In this document: piece by piece, positions 13,549-27,200 of the stretch
How positions within the stretch are numbered: position 1 is the first letter of the stretch
How the letters are laid out: each line of letters begins with the position of its first letter
Assembly: GCA_024305405.1 (NCBI GenBank)
Contig: JAKNDB010000105.1
Coordinates: 3,037,501 to 3,101,500 of the forward strand
Direction of reading: 5' to 3'
From: Dirofilaria immitis
Lineage: Eukaryota > Nematoda > Chromadorea > Rhabditida > Onchocercidae
Length of the DNA: 64,000 nucleotides
Position numbers and translations under genes: made by a program
The notes under the pieces: model-generated
Databases searched by the model: none
Told to the model about the DNA's origin: nothing
What the model saw: only the letters and a program-made list of their open reading frames with translations

Positions 13549-15372
13549 AAGCGCATGCAGGGTACAAGCTTTTAGTAGTTTTAAAAGAATAATTTTCAAA
13601 TTATTGAGGAATAACTGGGACTTCTCAGGTTTTCAGTTATCGTCTTATTTCTCGGAAAGTTGATACTGAGATTTTCGGTTTGTTTGATATTCTTAAATCA
13701 TTCTCTCTCATCCAATCTAAACACATTTCCAAAAAGTTTGTCTCTGAACTTCTAAATATCAGTGCAGTCCGTGGATCATCATAACTGAAAGAGAGAAATT
13801 TGCATGTCACAATTTACCAATTAGTTTATTATCTCTTCGGGATGATCTTTTCGACAGCGAGCCATAATGTAGGTTGACACAGCGACATAACATAACCCTT
13901 CCATGCTCCTTCGCACTGACTAAGGTTTCGCTCCTCTCGTCAAATATATTCACTCTGTTTCACAATTTCTTCAGGATTTCTGAATCTGAAGTTGTCGGTA
14001 ACATCAAAGGATTACTATAGCAAACCCTCCCTCAAATCATTCCTCTAAATCATTTCTTCATGTGTCTATGCCTCTCAAATTTCGTATTCCCTGAGTAGTT
14101 CTTTCATTTTTGATCACTATTGAAGAGACATGGCGTTTTTACGGCACCATCTTTTCTCTTTATCTAATACATATTTTCACCGTCAATGCTAATATGTTTT
14201 GTCTCAAATCAATGTGGCGATATACAAATTGAGCATGAAAATTAACTCTGTCGCATCATCCTTTGAATTAGATGTTTAATGGAGGATTCGAAAAGCTGAA
14301 GATGTGATCAGGTTTCAGAAATTTGAGGGATGAATAATAGGCGATATCTCTGAAAAAAAAAGTTGTCTCTCATATGCTATATTAGTAATCATTGATAATG
14401 TAATAATAATAATAATAGATAATAGTTCATGCTCATGGAATTTTTTTCCTTTTCCTGATACAGAGACCCATAGATACACATTCAACAAAATTGATTTAAT
14501 TAACCAATACTATCGAAATATCAAAGGAACTGCCGCCAAGTTCACTCTGATTTTTGCAAGAAATTGATTGGTATCCAAATGATAGTAAAAACAAAGAAAA
14601 TGCCATTCCTTCTTCCTTTTTCCTTTTCTCCTTCAGCAACTGATTAATCCAATTGAAAAACATCTGATTCTTATTTCTCCTTCACCCTTCCGGAAAATAA
14701 AAGCTAACATAGACTGTCTTTTGGGGAGAGTGGAAAATAACATTTTCACAAAACGTTCACAATCTTTTTATCTTGGGCAAGTTCAAATCTGTAAGCACTC
14801 TCATTTAAAATTGTATTGTATAAGCTGTAATTACAAAATGACAATTTTAAATAAAAAAATCATTTGCTGATTTGAACCTATCTAAGATTATTTTTGTTCT
14901 TTTGGAAAGATGTACGAGTAATAAGGACCAGGTGTTTTCAATCGAAATAATAATTATATTTTTGAAATAAGAATTTTCAATAGTATTGCTTAATCTTGTT
15001 TGAATGAGTTCAGATTCAAAGTTAAAAATAATTATAATTAAAATTTTTAACTTCCCGCTGCAATAATATCATTTTATAAATTCTTTTATTTAAAAATTAT
15101 TTAGCCATTTCTTTTCATATTTAAGGCGGCTTTTCCTCTACTTTCTACAGGTTTTGTTTCAAATTCTTCTGTAACCCAATTACCAAAATGATCACCGTAG
15201 ACAATAATTGCAGATTAATACCCAAACCATCTAATATCTTATATAAAAATCAAATTTTAGAAGAAAATAATTGAAAATAACAATTTTTTTAATGCGAAAA
15301 TTAGCATAATAATGCGATGTATAATAATATTATAAGAAATGCGAAACATAAAATCAATTGCTTTCTTTTTGG
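13549..15372. promoter_or_regulatory. Divergent intergenic region between lipase and tetraspanin genes
   Basis: The lipase-like gene leaves to the left and the tetraspanin gene to the right, so both promoters should lie in this 1.8 kb. No exon is visible. The part at about 13620-14250 is less AT-rich and contains C/T-rich stretches; the part from 14800 to the tetraspanin ATG is very AT-rich. I could not identify individual promoter elements. Confidence 0.4.
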
Positions 15373-16865
15373 ATGGATGGTTTGTTAAATTTCCGCAAGT
15401 ATTTCGGATTAAATAATTGTAATCCTTTATCCAGGAAAGTTATAGCTGATACTAATGTTTTATCCGTGAAAGCTACTCTGCTGGATGGAAAAAATGTGAT
15501 GCTGAAAGTGGATAGGGATAAAGATTTTATAATTCCATCGAGAGTAAATCCATGCTTGAAATATAGTATCTTCATACTTAGCTATATCTTTCTTCTGCTT
15601 GCTTTTGGATTAGTGATTCTTGGTATCTGGGCACAAACAACTAAATCAAGAATATTGTTCAGTCTGAAAAGTTTGATCCAAAAATGTTGTTCTCTTCTTA
15701 GAGCCAACTATTCTCATTTTTTTACTGGTGTTGTTATTATGATAATCAGTTTTTGCGGGCTGTAGGTTAGTTATCTTCATCAATTCCAGATATTGTTCTT
15801 GTTGAAGTATTTTTGAAATCTTTGTGTTTCGTGAGACGTTTGGATAAAACAAAAAAATATAAACAAGAGAACAGGAAAATATGACAAAGACGCTTGACAT
15901 CTTGACAATAATTCATCTCTCAAGAAGTTATGTTTCACTGATTATTTTTATTTTGCTATTAGAAGAGAATATTGATTCTACGTAGCAATAAACAACAATG
16001 ATTTTAGGAAGCTTACGAGACAATTGCTTCTACTTGATGCATTATATATGCTTGTTAGGTTGCATGATAATAACTTATCTTATGCTTGTTATAATGGCTA
16101 TGTTTAATGGTCGTGTATTATTGAGCATAATAGAGACGATCATTGAAGATACTATCATACTGTATCGTGACGATCCAAACTTGCAGCTATTTGTCAACTG
16201 GATACAAATTAATGTTAAGTGTTGTGGAGACTTCTCGCCTCACGACTGGAATAATAATATCTATTTCAGATGCGGAACTCTTTGTATGATTGTATGCAAA
16301 ATAATTTCACTACTAATTAACACAGCACAAAAATATATTTATTTTTTCCTGAAGAACTTTGAATGAAAATTTAGGTGAAGGCTTTTTCGTCATCAGTGAA
16401 ACAACAATTCTCACCCATCTCTCTCTTTCTCTCTCCTCTCTCTCTCTTCTTTCCAACATTTATATCGTAATAGATTTAAAATATTTTTACAATTTTTAAA
16501 CTTTCAAATTTAGCGATGTGAACATGCTACGGGAATATAAATCGTTGGAAGCTGGTGGTGTGCCATTTTCTTGTTGCAAAGCAACTGAATCAACGACATC
16601 ATCACTACCAAATATGTACTGCGGGTTGGATTCTCGCAAACATCCGGAAGGAGGATCAGATGACAAAGGTACGTATTTGCGAGAAGATATCCATCAGAAG
16701 GGTTGCGTCGAAGTGATTAAACGGTTTCTGATCAACAATACGCTTTATATTGCTTCAGCAGTATTCATCTTTCTCATGACTCAATTGTTTTGTCTTTTTC
16801 TGCATTTATATTGCAAAATCAAATCTTCGGACAGCAAGAAGATTGGTACAGCAATCGAAATCTAA
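15373..16865 (+). CDS. Tetraspanin family membrane protein
   Basis: A four-pass membrane organiser. Exon 1 (15373-15761) starts MDGLLNFRKYFG and carries TM1 after NPCLKYSIF, then TM2 ending ISFCG. Exon 2 (16012-16283) continues LLRDNC, TM3, and the extracellular signature KCCGDFSPHDW. Exon 3 (16514 or 16552 to 16865) has GGVPFSCC, a third Cys in NMYCG, a fourth in QKGCVEV, TM4 and a short Cys-bearing tail. CCG, SCC and the final Cys define a tetraspanin large loop with at least six cysteines. The ATG at 15373 was preferred over the upstream TTG. The exon 1/2 junction is in frame only if the acceptor is the second AG at 16010-16011, which reproduces the CG-x-LRDN spacing of the family. The exon 2/3 junction is uncertain: either one T is missing at 16281-16283 with acceptor 16513, or acceptor 16551 is used and the loop is shorter. 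The exact tetraspanin subtype is not assigned. Confidence 0.87.
16417..16454 (+). repeat. C/T-rich microsatellite in tetraspanin intron 2
   Basis: Runs of CTCTCT and TTTCTCTC lie about 60 bases before the last exon of the tetraspanin gene. The position would suit an extended polypyrimidine tract, but it may simply be a microsatellite. Confidence 0.75.
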
Positions 16866-18218
16866 AAATTTTTAAATTTATGTACACTTCATAACTTTAT
16901 TTTGTTATGAATTCTTGTCCCTCTGTTATTTGCTTCTCATTAAATTTAATATTGTAAGTTGATAAAATTTTGAATATTGAAGCAGTGGGAAATGAATGAA
17001 TGCTTTTTAAAACATTTGAAAAAAAATCAACCAAACTCCATAAATCAATTTGTATCGATTCTATAAGTTTTCAATTATAAAATTAGCCTCAAACCCATAA
17101 AACTCTCGGCCTGGAATTTCAAACATTCGGCCAATTTTTATCGATTCTAGCCTTGACCTATTAAAGCGTATGTTTAAATTTGATGAAGCACTTCGAAATC
17201 AGAAAAACACAAATTATTGGCACACTAACAATAATTTTAATGTTGTCGCCTGAATTAAACCAACTGGATTTACTTTCATAACATGGTTCATCTCAATTAG
17301 TTGGCCAAATTTTGGAATCGACATGCTCAAAACTTGTTCGATTCTTTCCCATGGTGCAGATAACTTTTCAATTAGATTGATTGCATGGAAGATTGAACCA
17401 AGTTTCTGATAATAATCTTCAAATGGACAAATCAGTTGCATGATCGTTTGTTATCACCGCCTGCTGCTTTATAAGGAAAACATTTAATTAGCATAAATTA
17501 AAATGAAATTTTATACATCAGCGGGCCGCAGTGTTAACAAAAAGTGATGTGAAGAATTTAATAGGATCGTAAACAATACGGACGATAAAATCAAGAAAAA
17601 ATTGTAGCATATTTTGATTTATAGAAAATTCATTGATTTTTCGCTTCCTTTCAAAATTGCAAGACTAATCGGTAGAGTTTTCATATGGGAAGTTTTACTG
17701 CAAACAAGAAATTAGAAAATTCTGTGATAACATATATTACACATGAACATGATATTTTGATAGGCTATCAGCCATAATCATAATAGTAATGAAAGTGAAT
17801 AAAAGAAGGAATCGAGAAAATCCACTTATTACGAGATATTCAAGTCTAATAAAAATAAACTGCTTGAAAATAGGATTCTGAATTTACGACTTCAAAATAC
17901 TAAATGAAACTTCTTTGCCTATAGATTTCATGCAAAATGCTTTAAAATTTTCGTGAAAGTTCCAAAGTTTTGCAGTTTACAAAAATATGATGAAAATTTA
18001 CAAAAAAAAATGTCTTATTCGATTCAGATTACAGAACCTTCAGGCAACGATCCAATGAAAAGTTAAAGCTTCCCATTCATTTTACTACCTGTAAATGCTT
18101 TGATGATTCAAAAGAAAGCTAAATTTGGATGATTTAAGAATGCATTAACTGATAAGTTATAAAATTTGAATAGCTTACTCTGGGATTGCTGCTTCGATTG
18201 TGACAATGCCATGAATTC
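16866..18218. other. Convergent intergenic region
   Basis: This holds the 3' flanks of the tetraspanin gene (plus) and the CCDC88 gene (minus). ATTAAA at 16939-16944 could be a poly(A) signal for the tetraspanin. The only coding candidate is the minus-strand ORF at 17214-17441, listed separately. The rest is AT-rich with no visible structure. Confidence 0.5.
17214..17441 (-). CDS. Unrecognised 75-residue ORF, possible gene remnant or last exon
   Basis: The ORF starts MQLICPFEDYYQKLGSIF and reads through helical, mixed-charge sequence including SAPWERIEQVL before a TAA. The composition is more protein-like than the surrounding ORFs. It sits between the ends of two convergent genes, so it would be a separate minus-strand unit. 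A reading extended upstream in another frame would require a single-base correction at about 17428-17436. I see no donor, acceptor or family motif. It could be a pseudogene fragment, a small gene or chance. Confidence 0.22.
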   Translation of the reverse strand: MQLICPFEDYYQKLGSIFHAINLIEKLSAPWERIEQVLSMSIPKFGQLIEMNHVMKVNPVGLIQATTLKLLLVCQ

Positions 18219-18242
18219 TCAGACGCATCCATACTCGTACCA
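18219..18242 (-). other. C-terminal GCV motif, candidate PDZ ligand
   Basis: The last seven codons of the CCDC88-like gene read WYEYGCV followed by TGA. In the raw sequence the frame is cut short by a TAA at 18305-18307. Allowing one more base in the T run at 18311-18315 opens the exon to this stop, and the 28 or so residues before it (containing [11 protein letters not shown] and SEIGTVW) are clearly protein-like. Vertebrate Daple ends in Gly-Cys-Val and uses it to bind the PDZ domain of Dishevelled; that the same holds here is inference. Confidence 0.65.
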
Positions 18243-21200
18243 TACAGTACCTATTTCCGAATTAAGGGATGCGTCATCATTATGATCAATATTCTCATAA
18301 ATGCTTATTGTTTTTCATTCCGTTCCTTCCTATCGCGATCTAACTCATTATGTTCTAATTTAGGTGTTGATATCTCCTTTGATGAAAATTCCGCAATCTG
18401 TTTTGTGGACGTCTGAAATTTTCCGAAAACGAATACGTCATTTTGATCGTGTATCTGTTGCAATTTTATAGTAGGAAATGATAATATAAATTGTTTAGTT
18501 ATTTTTTCGTTTTTTTCTTTTATAATAGAAGGATCTTACCATAGCTCGTTCTTTATATGATAGAGGTGGTGGTGATTTATTGCTAACTGCTGGCCGTTTT
18601 ATGCAATTTTTTAATTGATATTTTGGAGGAGGTAATCTATTATTCGAGGATCGGCCGACCAAATTTGATCGAGATGGAAGACATGGTGGTAAGGAATAAA
18701 CTGGAGAAGACACATTTATATTATGTTCAGAACCTGAAAATAGCAAATTTTTAAATGCATTTCAGCTTGTTATTTTCAAGGATTATTGATACTAAAGTAT
18801 TTAAGGATGCAAACATCACTACCATTCAAACAAGTGACATCAGTAGATCGCTCGTTGAGGGGAACAATACATCGTATGGATGAATATTCGGCACGAAACA
18901 CATTTCTCATAAAAGATCGAGAACAGTGCATAGAACTGTTCTTGGAATCAGGATTTTTCTGATTTGATTCTGAAATAAAGATGTAATTTCGACTAACATA
19001 AAATCTTCTTTTATACAAAAACTATGTGTATATAAAGTATATATTAAAATCATATGTAAATAATGCATATCAAATATGCAATAAATATGTTTTGAATACC
19101 ATTTTGCCGTAATTCGCAACTCTTATTGATAAGTGTTTGTTCATCAGATGAACTGCAAGGTTGATCCGAAATGAACAATATCCTAAATAAGATATAATCT
19201 CTTATTTCTTAGAAAAAGAACCTGAAACAAATTAATAGACCAAAATAAACCAAGAAACTATATTTTTAATTACAAATGATCGGATAATGAAGTAGTAGAT
19301 TTTACTAAATAAATACTAATTTACGATAGTATAATGATAGTCCAACAAGAGTCGGGACTCAACTTCTATATAAGCGATCTTCACCTTAAGCAAATAATAT
19401 TGGAAAAAATGAAATTTGGCTAAGTCGTGAAAAGGCCAATTGACGTGGACGTTTGTTATTTCGCATACGACAAGTATTTCAAGACGAGTCATGAATAGGT
19501 GAATGAGTAAGTCATGCTCTTATAAACTGTCTTATTTCTCGTTTTTAAAGAATTAAAGCATAAGTTTTCCTGCATAAACATCGAATACTGAGTATCGAGC
19601 ATGAAATTGGAAAAAAAACTTTTTATTAATTAAAAAACTTTGTTGAAAAATTTTTCTAATTTCAACTTTTAAATCTTTTCATTAAGCTTCAATCAATCAA
19701 TCAACTTGAAAACTTTGAAAAAAGATTCGGCAACAAATAGAAATTCAATTAACGAACTTTAAACTTAATGATCCAAATCCAATTTAGTGCATGAGCGAAT
19801 GTAAAAAAGAAAGTGTAAAACGATAAAATCATCGAATAAAAATTGTAAAATGAAACATTTTGCATACGTTATATATAGACCAAAGATATCAAGCAATAAT
19901 TTACGACTAATATAATTTCAATTCCCAGGTCACTCATCCAATAAATTTTTCCTCCTGATCCTGAAATTATACCTCTCTCATTTAGAAAACCAAAATACGT
20001 GATGTTGTTACGAGATTTTAAGATGATATTCTCTTTTTCGTTGTTGGAATGAAGAAGTACATAATTTCTGCATGCAGAGAAATTAATTCGAGAGTGCATA
20101 GATCAAATGAGACAAAATAAGTAAGCTATAAGCAAATAATAGTGTAGCAAGGAAACATGACGTGATATGACATTAAAATCGATATCATGCAACAAAACTT
20201 GTAAGTGCAGAAATCCTTCGGATCTCACCTTTTTCGATTCTAAAAATATCATCTCCAAAGAATTTCTAACTTCAAAATATATAGAGATAAAAAAATTTAA
20301 GAATCAAATAAAACTCAAATACTGAACAATCAATATGCAAAGTGAATATGCATTATATGAATAGGCGTGAGGGGTATTTGGTGTTTAAACAAAAGAAATA
20401 TTAGTTTAAAAATTTTTGAAGGTATTATTCACTTTTTTATAAGACTTGAAAAGTCGTTTATTATGAATACGGAGTGGAATTTAGATAAGCCAAATTATCA
20501 GTGTTAATTTGTGTTGATCGATAAAATTAAATCTGCCATTAACTTTATATCAAAAAAAGATTGAAATTTCTAACAAATGTTGTCATAAATACTTCTAGGC
20601 CTGCTTAAAGCGATTCCTGGATGAAGAATTTAAGGGAAGAATTTCGGCATTATTAATATAAGATCAAAAAGCTATTGATGTAAGGAAGTTCACCAAAAAC
20701 AAAGCTATTACAGCGCTTCGAAATAGTAACGCTTGGCCTTACATTTGGAGTTTTCATAGAATTAAGATATAAAATATTGTTGAAATTGCTGCTACAATTA
20801 TCTTTATCTTTGACCATTAGTTCCATATCATGATCTTGATACTTTGTTAGTAACTGACCATTTGCAACGATTGCAAGCGGTGAATTCTGTTTCGCAGCTG
20901 TTGTTGTCAGTGCTTCCTCTACCGGATAAGCGCTATTTATTCCGGCAGGACCAACATTCACAAATTTTCCGATGGAAAATTTGCTACTGCTGCCGCAATC
21001 ATTCACCAAGAATTTATACAGTCCACGATTCTGCAACAAAAATCGATGGATTCAGGACCAAGCTAACAAAGCGGAAGTAGGAATGAAATTAGAAAATTCT
21101 ATAGATATTTGTTAGAAATTTTCATTTTTCTTTCAAAATTTTTGATAATCCTGAGTTTCGTTTTTCTGGATACCAGATTTTTTATTTCAAAAATAATTTA

Positions 21201-24200
21201 ATTAATAGAAAATCATAGAATCTGGTCCGCTTATTGATTTTACTAAAAGATGTTAACATTTAAAACAAAATTTGATAAAAATCGTTCTTTGATTTCAAGG
21301 TTATATGCAAAAGAGACTATGAAATAATAGTAAAAGTTTTATCGTTATCATTACATTATCGACTAATATATACCTTGGGAACGAGGGTTGCAGCAGTTCC
21401 GTCCATAAATGTCGGCCTTTCTTTGGCTATTACTTTTTATTATTCAACATATCACATCGTTCCATTATTTTATCTTCTAATTGTTCTTTGTGACTTCTCA
21501 AAGATGACAATGTCTCTTGTAAAGTAAGTTTCTCCTATAAAAAAAATGCAAAGTGAAAAATTTAGGTTTAATTGAAATTTCAGAAAAAATGTAATAGCAA
21601 GTTGGCAAAGGAAATCGAGTAAACAGTACTGCATTTAACGTATTTATTTCTTTCACCTGAATTTCGATTTAATTAATGTAAATTTTTGTACCCTTCAACC
21701 ACATTATACCATGAAATATAGAAATTTTCAATAACACCTGAAAATCTTTTTGTGCGTTATAAAAGTTATCCTTATCATTCAATGTTCTGTCAATGAGATC
21801 TTGATTTTGTGTTAGCAGATGATTAAGCTGCTGATCCAGATTTTGATTTTCTTCGTTCAGTGTTTTGTTCAAATGTGCAAACAGCTGAAAGTAGAAAAAA
21901 TTAAAGAAAAAATAGAAGTTAGGAGATTAGAAAATTTATCAGACTTTGTCTCAGTGCTATGCTAATTCATTTTCAGACTAAGCTAATAGAAATAAATTCA
22001 TCATTTTGAATTGACGAACATAAATTTAAATCATTTGAAAGGTTAAAATTGTAAAAATTTAAAATTATGGAAGAAATTTAGCATAAACTATATCCACACC
22101 TCAATTTTTTGAAGTAATTCTGCAATTTCTAAATTTTGAGCTTGTAATTTTTGCTGCAAATCATCGATTTGTATTGTTAAACGTTCACTAATTGCGCGTT
22201 GATTTTGCTCAGTAAATCGGAGTTTTCGTAATTCATTCTGACTAAGTTCTGCATTTCGCATCAAAGAATCATTATCTTTCCTGCAACTTTGATTTAAAGA
22301 GAGTAGTTCTAAATCTGGTTTGAGTAAAAGTAAATCTAAAGTGATTCAAAAATTTTTACCTAATTTTAATTTCAAGAATGCTCACCACATTTGTTCATAA
22401 CTATTACGCAGGGCTATCATATCATTTCGCATAAGTCGTATCTCATTATTATGTTGTTCGCGTTCTTCTACAAGTGTTAATTTAAGTTCCTCGAATTGTC
22501 GACATTTATTTAAAACTTTCTCGGCACTCCCTATAATTGTTAGGTGGTATTAAAAAAGGTAAATTAAGTTTTCCTGTTACTGAGTTTTCCTGTCTTATCA
22601 ATCTTGCAAGCATTCCTTAAGCAAATTGAAAAATTGTCACGTAACTGTATAAAATTTTGTATAAAATTCTTATATCTAATTGTTTCAGAAGTATACTTTG
22701 TGATTATTTAATTTGATATTTAACAATGTATTATCATATTTCGCGCGATCATAATCGGTATTAAGCATATCATTCAATGTTTGAAGACGATCATGATCTA
22801 TTAGAAGTGCACTATGCATTGCTTGTAGCGATTCCTGAAAGATTTGTTCTTAACTTTTGTTTTCATTGCATGTCTATCAAAGCCAACAATTCTGTCCACA
22901 CATGAAAATTATGAAAATTTTTATTTATTTGCCAATTTTTAATACTTCAATACTTGAAATATTCTTTCAAATCAGATTTATCATTTTCAATCGTTCTTGT
23001 TGCAACAAAAAGGATAACTTTTCCCACACGTTGTTTCATATTTAGATGAAGAAAATGGGAGATAGAAATGAAGTTGTTGAAGAAATAATTTCATTAAGAA
23101 ATAATACAGAAAAAATTTCGACAATTTAATTAAAATGAAAGAATAAACTAAGTAATATCTTGTGGTAATTGTTTGACAATGACAATATGATGAAAGGAAG
23201 AGAATGAAATGGAACTTTTTGAAATAACTTAGTAAAATAAAATTTCAAAAAGTACGAAAAATTGAAGCATAAAAACTGAACAAAAAATCGCAAATGTGGA
23301 AAGCAAATTTGATAAATTCAAAACTTACAAAGTCCGTTTTTGTGGCTAATTTTTCCTCCTCATAAATTTTAATCTGTTTTTGCATTTCCGCATTATCCTG
23401 TCTCAATAACTCTTCCTGCAATCAATTCTGGCAGTTCTAAAATTTTTAATGGTTTTAATAATATTAGCAACATTCGCAATAATGAAATTCGAAATAATAA
23501 AGACAAACCTGAAGTTGAAAATTCCGTACGGAAACTTGAAGCTTAGCAAGTTCTCTATGCAATTTACTACGATTTGCCTGAAAGTCATAAGAATGAAAAC
23601 AATATTTTTAATAGCAATTATTTATAACAATAACAATAAAAAAACATTTGAAAAAAGATTCTGATATCAAAGTCTTCTGGTCCCGAAGACAATATTCTCG
23701 ACATAATTGTATGCTGGCTATTATATGACAGTAACAATTCATACAATAAAAGAAATAGTAATTGAGCAGAATTAAAATACAATTTATTTTAATTAGAAGA
23801 AAATGTCAGTAAAAGGATGTTGATGAATATTAAATGAAGTGTGTAAATGATTTTTCAGATTTAATAAAAGAGCAAATAATGATGAAAGCGATCAATGATT
23901 ATATAATGATAATAGAGATGGTGATAATGTTATTGATAAAAATGATGAAACGCAACCAGCATTTCAATCTGGCCACTAAGAGATTCTTCTTCCGCTCAGT
24001 ACATAAACTTCTTCACAGAACATTAAAAACAATAGCAATGGTAATATAGCAACCACTGTTATCATCATCATAATATCATTTATTATCATAATGATATGTG
24101 GAGAATTCACGGAAAAAGAAGACCATTACAAATGCATAATCATCATTATGATTAATTCTACTTTATCACTCAACGACTTTAGGTACGTTTACTGTTACTG

Positions 24201-27200
24201 TTTTTTAGAAATTCTGATAAAGATCAATTACACTATTATGCATTTAATTTATTAATTGATTTAAAATTCTTATGTATACATGAATCTAATTCTTTCATCC
24301 TTATATTATAACTATTTTTTCTTTTATTTTAGACTTACTCAAGTATCTATCGTTACTTGAAAAAAGTGGTAATTATAAACAAATTGTAAAATATTTTCAA
24401 ACACATGAATAAAATATAAACTAACAAAGAAGAATTGCAAACTTCAAGACATTAAATTCCATAAGCAAATATAGAAATGATTGTGCAAATTTTGGATTCA
24501 AACTACAACTTTCAAATTGCAGTTCTAGTTACAAATCATAAGTCACAAACCTAAACTACAAAATCAAAAAAGGCTATTAATTCAAATACATGCAAATATC
24601 TTACGGAATTATATTGTAATTCCTCCAGTTCTCTTTTCAGTGATGCCACTTCGCCACACTTCAATGAATTTTCTTGTTGCATTTCACGAATTCGTTCTTG
24701 CAAAAGAAATACCTACAATTATAAAATTCGAATAGAAGGAAATAAAATTTTCTAATAGAAGGAAATAAAATTTATAAGCCTCTAAATAATATAAGCCTCA
24801 TTATTAGAATTCAAAATACATGCCTGTTCTTTAATATTTCTATTTTCTATAGTCAGTTGGTGCAAACGGTCATCGCTTTCATTCACATTGCTTTCCGATC
24901 GCCTAAAAGTTTATTTAGTGATAATTTTACTATATTTATTTAATAATAATAGTTAAAAATAATTAGAAATTAAGACATCATAATCGTTCCATCCCTAAAA
25001 GAAATTGAGGTGTCGTAATACTGAAAAAGCGTAACTCTGGAAGATACTTTTAAATGGGCGACAAAGTCATCTATTTAAGTATGCTACCGTAATTCTCACC
25101 GTTTTCCAATTGTTATATCTACTAAACAAAAATTTTACCTAATAAAGACTCAATAACTAAATAATGGAGTGTGAAGAAAGTGATGCAAGATCGCAAAAGT
25201 GATCCAGAATTGAGACAACCAGCTATCTGTCAATGACGATTGAAAAACATAGAAATCAATTTTCGATTGCTGAAATGTAGTCAGAGATAGAAGTGTAGTG
25301 TAGAATGGCTGCTGATGAATACATTAGGTGATTTACTGATTATGATGATTTTATGTAGAAGGTCAAAACGAAGACTAAGTGGATGTGTAGACAAAATAAT
25401 CTGTGGTGATGTTTGATGGATAAACAGAGAAAATAAATCGATGCGAAGCAAATATTTCATCACTAAATAATTATCAGTTATCAATAGCAGGGTTTTCCTT
25501 AAGCGAAGATAATCAGTACTAGAGAATATTATTTATATAGAAGTATAGATAAGAAGTAATTTGAGATTGTCCGGTCAACAAGAGATGAAAACTTTTACAT
25601 TTTACGAGCAAATAATATGAAAAAAATTAATACATAAGTTAATATAATTAGTGGAAAAGTTTGAATTTTCTTGGCTTCAAGGTTGAAGATAAATAAATGA
25701 TAACCTTGAAAAATAATAAAAAGTAAGGTAAAGGAAAAGGCTGAGACAATCATCGAGGAATGAAGCAACTCGTATTCAATTAAAAAAAAAAAAAATTGAG
25801 ACAGAAAAGAGCACAAGGAAAAATAATGATAAAAAGTCATTAATTTAATGATAAAAAAATTATGATAGAAGAGATATGTAGAGGAGAGCAATGGAATCCG
25901 TGAATAGCATTGCTTGTTGATGAATCATGAAAAATTAATGTAGACAAGATAAGGAAGCTTTCTTTTGAGCTGATAATTAATGTTATTTGAATTTTAGTAA
26001 TGGACCATCAAAGAGCTTATCATTAAACTAATGATGCCTATTCGGAGATACTGACTATAAAATTGGAAGACGTGAAGTATTAATTAACGAAGAATTTAAA
26101 TTGAAATATAAATGATTGTGCAATAAGACTTATATATCTTAAGTTAATTAGAATAGCAAACTAGGACAGATAGACACTAATCATCGAATACATGAGGAAA
26201 TGTAAACATTACCATAAGGTGTCAGTCAGAAGTTTGTTTATCATATATTCTTGTAAAGGCAGTACTAGAGAAAATTTGATTATAATATAAATTCTGTTTC
26301 TTATTTTTATTTTTATATTAAATGTATCAATAAATTCAATGATAATCTTATTATTCATTATTTTGGCATATTTCGTTTAGATAAGTCAAACACAAATTTC
26401 TTAAATTTAATTTGCAATTTGAAATAGAAAATATTCTGTAGAATAATATCTAAAAATTTTTTTGAATAAATGCTGATTAATTTCATTTTCTTGAAAAAAA
26501 AATGCTTAGATAATTTTTTCGATATTTTTTTCAACGAAATATTCCACCACTGTTTTTAGTATAAAATGATTTATTCAATAAATGGTTCATTAAAAGTTTG
26601 AAACAATTAAGCTTAATTAAGTTTCCATTTTTGCAGTTTTCATTTAAAATTTTTCAGGAAAATAGAACTTTTTTATATCGGAAAATTTGATTTTGCTGAG
26701 TTTAAATAAATTCGTTCTGTTTTAATACTTTTAAAGAGTTTTCCGAATGCTTTAAATAAATGATCAATGCTTGAATCCTAAAATAAAATTTGCTTTAAAT
26801 ATATGTTTAAATAAAAAGCATTCTGCAATGTAAATACAAATTTGGTGATGATTTCTGAATTTCGAAAAAAAGATTTTGATGTAAACCTTAGTCGATCAAT
26901 ATCTTCTTTAAGATCATTCAATTCAGCGATTTGAGCATGTTGTTGCAGTTTTAGAGCATCTGCTTCTCGTCTTGCAGCTGCGAGTGCTTTTATAATGACA
27001 TCATTGATGACTGTAAAAATCTTATCATCATAATCATCATCATCACCATTATCATCAATAGACTGCACCATTTGCATCTCGCATTTACCGCCGTTCAACT
27101 GAATTGATACACAAATGGAATGCAACCGTGATATCAGGTCACTACACCGTGATTTCGCAGCAATTAGATCCTCTCGCAAACGATCCATCTTTTTGAATTC

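Noticed and set aside
18178..18245. Reading with [13 protein letters not shown], resembling an HSP110 segment
   Set aside because: The same bases are better explained as the last codons of the CCDC88 gene in another frame plus its 3' UTR; the resemblance is probably chance.
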